A stretch of DNA of 64,000 bases from Asterella californica (taxonomy: Eukaryota > Streptophyta > Marchantiopsida > Marchantiales > Aytoniaceae), in assembly GCA_036924285.1 (NCBI GenBank), contig JAYKYS010000018.1:2046001-2110000 (forward strand), in the 5' to 3' direction. This document shows positions 58,755 to 64,000 of this stretch, piece by piece. Each line of letters begins with the position of its first letter. Within the stretch, counting starts at the first letter, position 1. Both the position numbers and the translations under genes were made by a program. The notes beneath the pieces are model-generated. The model saw only the letters and a list, made by a program, of their open reading frames with translations. It did not search any database and was not told where the DNA came from.

Positions 58755-61700
58755 TGTCCAAGATCGACCATTAATTCTGTATACTGAACAAAAATGCGGG
58801 CCAGTTGTTAACCCAGTCGACCACCAAAATTTAAGACTTGTTTCGAAGGTCTAAGCTGACCGATCCGGATCAATCAATTTGCAGTAAGATCAATTGCAAA
58901 GCTTGGATGTCTGATATTAGATTGTGGCTATGTGACACTCGGCAGGCACACGGGAATCCAGCGATGGAAACCCGTCACAGTGCCCAATAGGACACTTTCC
59001 GTGCAAGTTGCCGGCGAGTGCTCTACACTAATATAATCAAAACCCCATGAGAGAAGCATCTCGAAGCCACATAGATCGATGTGCTATCTGAAGTGACCCA
59101 ATTTTCAAGAAGCTAAGAAAGAAAAAGAGCAAAACGGAGCATGCTCGCGAGATTGCTGGGGTCATCTACATCCTGCAGTGTAAGTGACTGAGAAGATCTA
59201 GAGAGAGCTCATGAAAAGAAGACGCCAGATGGCTCCAACGATTACCTCTCAAAGGCCTAGGTGATCATGACGTATCTCGGGCAACTGAGACACTGTAATC
59301 CGACTACCCTCTTAGGGTTCGTCTTCAGATTCGATCACGGGGGTGGAAAGAGCTTTATGCAGGAAACCCATATCTATTGCTCGAGGCCAGCCTGGTTGAG
59401 ATCGTAGAGCAGTTGCGCACATGCACTGATCACAACACAAGTGGAACCGGGGAAGAGTTAACGCGGTAATTCTGAGGGATGGAACTGGACTGAGCACGAG
59501 GGGCAGGCTCATCCCCTTCAGAGAAAGCAGAGTTCCGGCCAGGGCCCAGGCTCCGACAACCAGCTCTTGGAGTGAAGTGTCGAGCCCCACACTGAATGTC
59601 TGAAGGGCGACCAGTCACGTGACGCATGACGCGTCCACGTTGCATCCATGTTCCTTAAGGCGTGGTCAGCGCCAATGTTCGAGGAGTTCCGGCAGATAGA
59701 GTAATGAGAACAGTGAAAACGCAACGCAATGAACAGTGAGAATAAGTGAATAATGAGTAGTGATAACCGGTTGAGAGTGTGAATTTCCGAAGGTTTAGAG
59801 GGAAAAGTAAGAAAGTTACCGAGTAAAAAAAAAAACAGTACTCTCAATACTCGAAAAGTGAAGCAGTTTCCGGTAACCTTTACAAATTGCCGATTGATGT
59901 TAGTTCGTGCCAGAAAACCACCGGTTGTCACAAAAGTCCTTCCCGTCAGGGCATGGATGTGGCAGACGAAGCGCTTCTTCGCGCAGATTACGCTGAGAGG
60001 ACCTACGCTGTGCGCTCTCTCTGCTAGCCCTGGACTACACGCAACACCGAGAAAGAGCTACCATCGAAGGCGCGTTCTCCCTCGGCTATTCCTGATCCTT
60101 CGCGTCTTAGAGAGCTAATTCGGGAAGCTGAAACTTCTCGGCGTGACCGATCCCACCGCCGATATTGCAGTCTTCAAGAGGGCACGCAGATACAGGAGCG
60201 GTTGGAGCGTTTTTCTTCGTTGGATCTTGCACCGTCAATACAGAAAACACTACCGTAGTCATCACAGGTCATATGACCTGCTATGCCAGGGCAGCGCCTT
60301 CCCGTATATCGCGGGGTGGTGGGATTGTGGGGTACTTTACAGAGGGATGCCGGAGAGTCCAAAGCCGCGAAAGATGAATCCCCACGACTAACCGGCAAAG
60401 ACGTTAGATGGGGATGGCAAGGATCGCCGGACCGGGGCGTGAGAAACAGCTGGCGGTAGGGTTACAGGAAGGTGAAGAGCCGGAATCTGCGGTTTTCAGT
60501 TATGAGGCGTTCTCTGAACCGACGGAAGAACGACTATCGAAAGGCACCCCGGAAGTTCGGCGCATGACAGACAGAAAAGAGACGAACAGTTGAGCATGGT
60601 CGATTGATTCATTCCTCTGCATTTAGCTTCCGCTCAGTCGACGGCAAATGAATGAATGAGAATAGCTAGAGATTGCAACTCATCATCGCCCCTGCGGAGA
60701 GGCGCGGATTACTATTCCAGATCATTGTGAATGCCATGGTCAGAGTGGTGTTGGGACTTTTATCTCTTTAGCTTGTGGCTGTTCCCGCACATCTGTCTCT
60801 TCTCCGATTTCTACATCTTCTGTTACTTTCTCTTGCAACTGGTTTATTCTGGTCAACTGGATGACTGGAGGACACAGTTTCAGAGTCTCGATCCTAATAA
60901 TTCTACCTACGTTCCAGAAACTGATCTGATGTGATATTTCTGGAGATCAGCGGCAAATTTGGTCATAGACTACCGTAGCCTGATCCTGACGGTTCATACG
61001 GTCTCACGATCTGCGTGCCGATCATTAATCTGGGAATGTTATAAACTTCTTCCAGTTGGGGACGTTTCTAATCAAGGAGGCGAGGTTGCCGCCTCATTTC
61101 CACGTTCAGTTTTGATAAGCTTGCAACATAGGCATAATTTTGGCAATCTTGGCTCGTTTTAAGAAAACGCGACCTAATTTCTCATCGGTGAGAACATCGC
61201 CGCGCTCGGTACGACAGTGCAATCCGTGGTATGTATTCGTGATTCGCGGAGGTGCAAGCGGATCAAGTGTTACCGTTCACCTTTGACGTTCAGAGGATTC
61301 AGCGGACGGGTTTCAGTCTCATCGATATCGACCATTGGAACAATGTCTCAGTCTACGGAGGTTTTTGGTAGGAATACCAGTCGGAGAAATTCCAGAGTCA
61401 AATCGAACAGATCAACTCGGTCCAGTGATCTGGAGAAATTTGCTTTCAGGATGCATTGGTTATGCGCAAGTCTTTGCGAAGATCTGGGAACTGAAGACGA
61501 ACTCGTAACTGGCCACGCTCTCGCAGATGCCGGGGCTTCTAGATCACAAATAGAAAACAAGACAGGGCACAAGCCTGAAGGGGTTAAATTCCCTCTCGTG
61601 TTCCTCTCCTCTCGCTGAGGTCCGGGGTTCTACAATAGATCACAAAGCCAGAAGAACCAGAGACAAAGAAAGGCTGAACGTTAAATTACCTACCGGGTTC

Positions 61701-62836
61701 CTCGACGATTGGACATCTCTTACGGTCCACTGACTCGAAACGCAAGCGTGACGCAACTTCCGCAACTCCCCATCTGAGATTGGAGTCCCCTCTAGGAGAT
61801 GGAATATCCATTATTCCTGATTGCTAACTACAAGCTTGGATCGCTTTTGTTCGTCCTTCACAGCAACTTATAAGCACAACCGATGTTTTTAGCCGTCAAA
61901 CCAGAAACTTGGATCTCGCGAATTCGGGTCCAATTTCTCGATGATAAATTCTTCTACTCGTAAAGACTGGCTTTCATCTTTCTTACTTTACCATTTCATA
62001 TCCGTAGAGAACTAAGGTGAATGCAAAATCTACTTGCGTCTGCTTTCGTGCACACTAGATGCTAAGAACCCCAGACTACGATGCAAGAGCACGGGTGATG
62101 GTATCCATAATAACACAAAGCTGACAAGACGAACCTTTACGAGCGTAAACATGTAAACCATAATATGCTATGCCATTTTACAGAGTGTGTATTCCTTGCA
62201 GGTATCCCACTCCCTTAAAACCATCCACCGTTTATGTTCTGAGTCACCTTATGATGTGATGACCAAATCTGTCATCTGTTGTCATCCCGAAGGATGCCAT
62301 TCTCAATAGATTTGGTAGAAATAGATTAACAGACTGCTTGCCCACTGCCACACAAACAAATGTAGCAGGTATGTAGCCCGCTCTTTTAGCTTCTCCCGTA
62401 CAATCCTCCTCCTGTACTCTCGAGTAACAATTGCTCTGTAACTTCCTATCTCTGTATAGGTCTCCAGTACTATCTGAGGAAGTCAACATCCTCCCAATCG
62501 GGTAACTCTTTTCTTTCTAAAGGTGTTTAAACTACATTGGAGGTCATGAAGTGAATAGGGTCGAAACTGAGAGAACCCTATTGTCAGGAGGGCCTACATT
62601 CTAACTCGGGGCACTATGATACAAGTGTATCGAGCTAAATGGACGACGAAGTTTTCAAGTGTTCGCTCTTGGAAACATGCTCAGAGCTCTATCAATTGTC
62701 GCAAAGAATTTTGTAGATATATATGTACAATCAGGAGGATAGTGGCAATTAGGCCTATATGTACACTCAAGTGCGAAGACTCAAGTAAAGGCTTTGATTC
62801 TATTCTATCCTATGCTAGAATTGGTGGCCGTTGTTG
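58755..62836. other. Intergenic or decayed coding region
   Basis: Around 59310-60600 GC content rises and several frames of 60-90 codons read protein-like on both strands, for example minus-strand SAFSEGDEPAPRAQSSSIPQ near 59520, and plus-strand RLRELIREAETSRRDRSHRR near 60110. I could not build a consistent exon chain. A 133-codon plus-strand frame at 61217-61618 and an 81-codon minus-strand frame at 62244-62489 are also unrecognised. Could be decayed genes or unrecognised exons. Confidence 0.4.
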
Positions 62837-64000
62837 CTACCTAAGTTTGTAATCCAAGTATTCCACAGGTAGCGCTCCCAGGAAGCTCACGATGTAATCA
62901 TCAAACTGAGACTCGTGCAGGGTAGCTGAGGAATCCCTGACCCTGATGGCCCGTTGAGCATCTTCCCGGGCTCCTTCCTCGTCCTGTAGCAGATACCTGA
63001 CGTATCCTCTGTGTTTCAATATCTCGTAGTCGTCTTTTTCCAACTCCACTGCCTTGTTCAGGTCGACCAAAGCTCCTTGCAAATCGCCCATGATTCTTTT
63101 CAGAATTCCTCTCTCCTGGTACCAACCACCGTACTGTGGGTCCAGTTCAATGCCCCTGTTAGCATCGACTAGCGCCCCTTCGTAGTCCTGGAGTAGAGAC
63201 TTCGCAATCCCTCGGAGACTGCAGAAACACAACAATTGCAAACCCCTAAGAGTATATTTGTTTCGAACGGAGTCACAATTCTCCAACTAGGCCCAACCAT
63301 AGCAACAACAAGATCATCTTTCGAAGGTGAAGGGGAAGGGGAAGGTGAAGGTGATAGCCACAACCAAATCAGTTTTCGAAGGTGAAGGTGTGAAGGAGTG
63401 AGTTCAGATGCAAATACATATAACAGTGTGTTGGTCAAAGTCCCCAACACTGACTGAGAACTACGGTGAGTTCGAGGGTGAGCTTCAAGCATGGGATTTA
63501 GCTGCTTCAAAGAAGCTACAATGTGACTTCGCTCACTACTAGATGCTAAACTTGGTTCGTAATCCTGGCTATGGAACCGAGAGTGCATACCTGTGTCACT
63601 GCTGTCCAATCCTGTCCTGAAGTTTCAAGGTTTCACGTTATTCTATGACCATACCTGAATGTTCCGGGTGCTTCTGGTTGAAGATCAACAGAGATGTCCA
63701 ACTCGTTGATGGCGTCTTTGAGCATTCCCAGCAGAATCATAGCATTCGCTCGGCCTTTGTAGGCTTCACCTGAATGCGGAGTAATTGCTCTGGCTCTGGG
63801 AAGATCAGTTAAAGTCAAGGCCGTGGCTGCCCAAAAGCCAGTGCCTGTGCGTAGACCTTTGAGACTCTGCACTGCCTCGAAAGAACTTACGTCCTCTGAC
63901 TCGCATTCTGCATTGGACGTCATCGTTCTCTGAGGATCGGACATGACCGTGATCAGCAACTGCTCTTCCAAAGCGCAGTCGGACAGCAACCATTCGAGAG
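62837..64000 (-). CDS. TPR-repeat protein, 3' part, two exons visible
   Basis: Exons from beyond 64000 to 63655 and 63218-62837, joined by a 436-bp intron (ttcag|gtatgg, tttctgcag|t, phase 2). Four tetratricopeptide units of about 34 residues are visible: GEAYKGRANAMILLGMLKDA before the intron, then LRGIAKSLLQDYEGALVDAN, WYQERGILKRIMGDLQGALV and LKHRGYVRYLLQDEEGARED. Each is followed by the typical A-I/V-E-L-x-P/K end. The C-terminal tail (FLGALPVEYLDYKLR) is not TPR. TPRs bind proteins, so this is probably a scaffold or co-chaperone-like protein; no partner domain is visible in this window. The start is not fixed, because the frame is open to the edge of the window. The intron carries a GAAGGTG/GAAGGG microsatellite. 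Confidence 0.85.
63322..63387. repeat. GA-rich microsatellite in the TPR intron
   Basis: TCGAAGGTGAAGG units: a run of GAAGGG and GAAGGT from 63322 and a second TTTTCGAAGGTGAAGGTG copy near 63372. Confidence 0.85.

Noticed and set aside
62244..62489. SAUR-like protein
   Set aside because: A stretch with AVGKQ first suggested it, but the conserved VPxGHxxVYVG and later positions do not align.

Overview
The window comes from a nuclear plant genome. It holds a plant-type papain-like cysteine protease, a plant xyloglucan endotransglucosylase/hydrolase (XTH), a small four-exon gene with land-plant signature motifs, and many Ty1/copia and Ty3/gypsy retrotransposons. Introns are short to moderate (67 to about 440 bp), genes are sparse, and intergenic DNA is AT-rich. 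I cannot name the species. The ribonuclease-inhibitor-type LRR gene and the style of the gypsy elements would fit a seed-free land plant, but that is inference.

Layout. 1-1054: 3' part of a cysteine protease (+). 2661-3845: intact single-exon LRR gene (-). 5987-10809: nearly complete Ty1/copia element (-) with 232-234 bp LTRs, tRNA-iMet primer site, purine tract and a pol broken by a few lesions. 10810-16605: gene-poor AT-rich DNA with degenerate repeats. 16606-25299: full-length but decayed Ty3/gypsy element (-) with LTRs of about 1.37 kb. 25300-32457: mostly non-coding. 32458-34207: complete four-exon XTH (-) with a TATA box. 37800-39700: decayed, 5'-truncated copia element (+). 40900-43150: degenerate tandem repeats and two tRNA-like B boxes in opposite orientation. 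44050-46290: truncated second member of the same gypsy lineage (-). 47950-48760: broken ORFs including a possible Myb/SANT-like start. 51834-52943: spliced small conserved plant gene (-), assembled here from four exons too short to stand out as ORFs. 53499-53889: possible two-exon gene (-). 57652-58754: two overlapping ORFs (+) of an unrecognised charged protein. 62837-64000: TPR-repeat gene (-) running off the right edge.

The host genes look like unrelated housekeeping or cell-wall genes, with no operon-like or cluster logic. About 17.6 kb is recognisable retrotransposon of at least two ages. A recurring oddity is a set of short, nearly perfect inverted duplications (arms 13-21 bp) scattered over the window, one of them just upstream of the TATA box of the small conserved gene. 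I found no new multi-gene system. The items most worth checking are the hidden spliced gene, the overlapping ORF pair at 57.7 kb, the inverted duplications, and the placement of the gypsy lineage.
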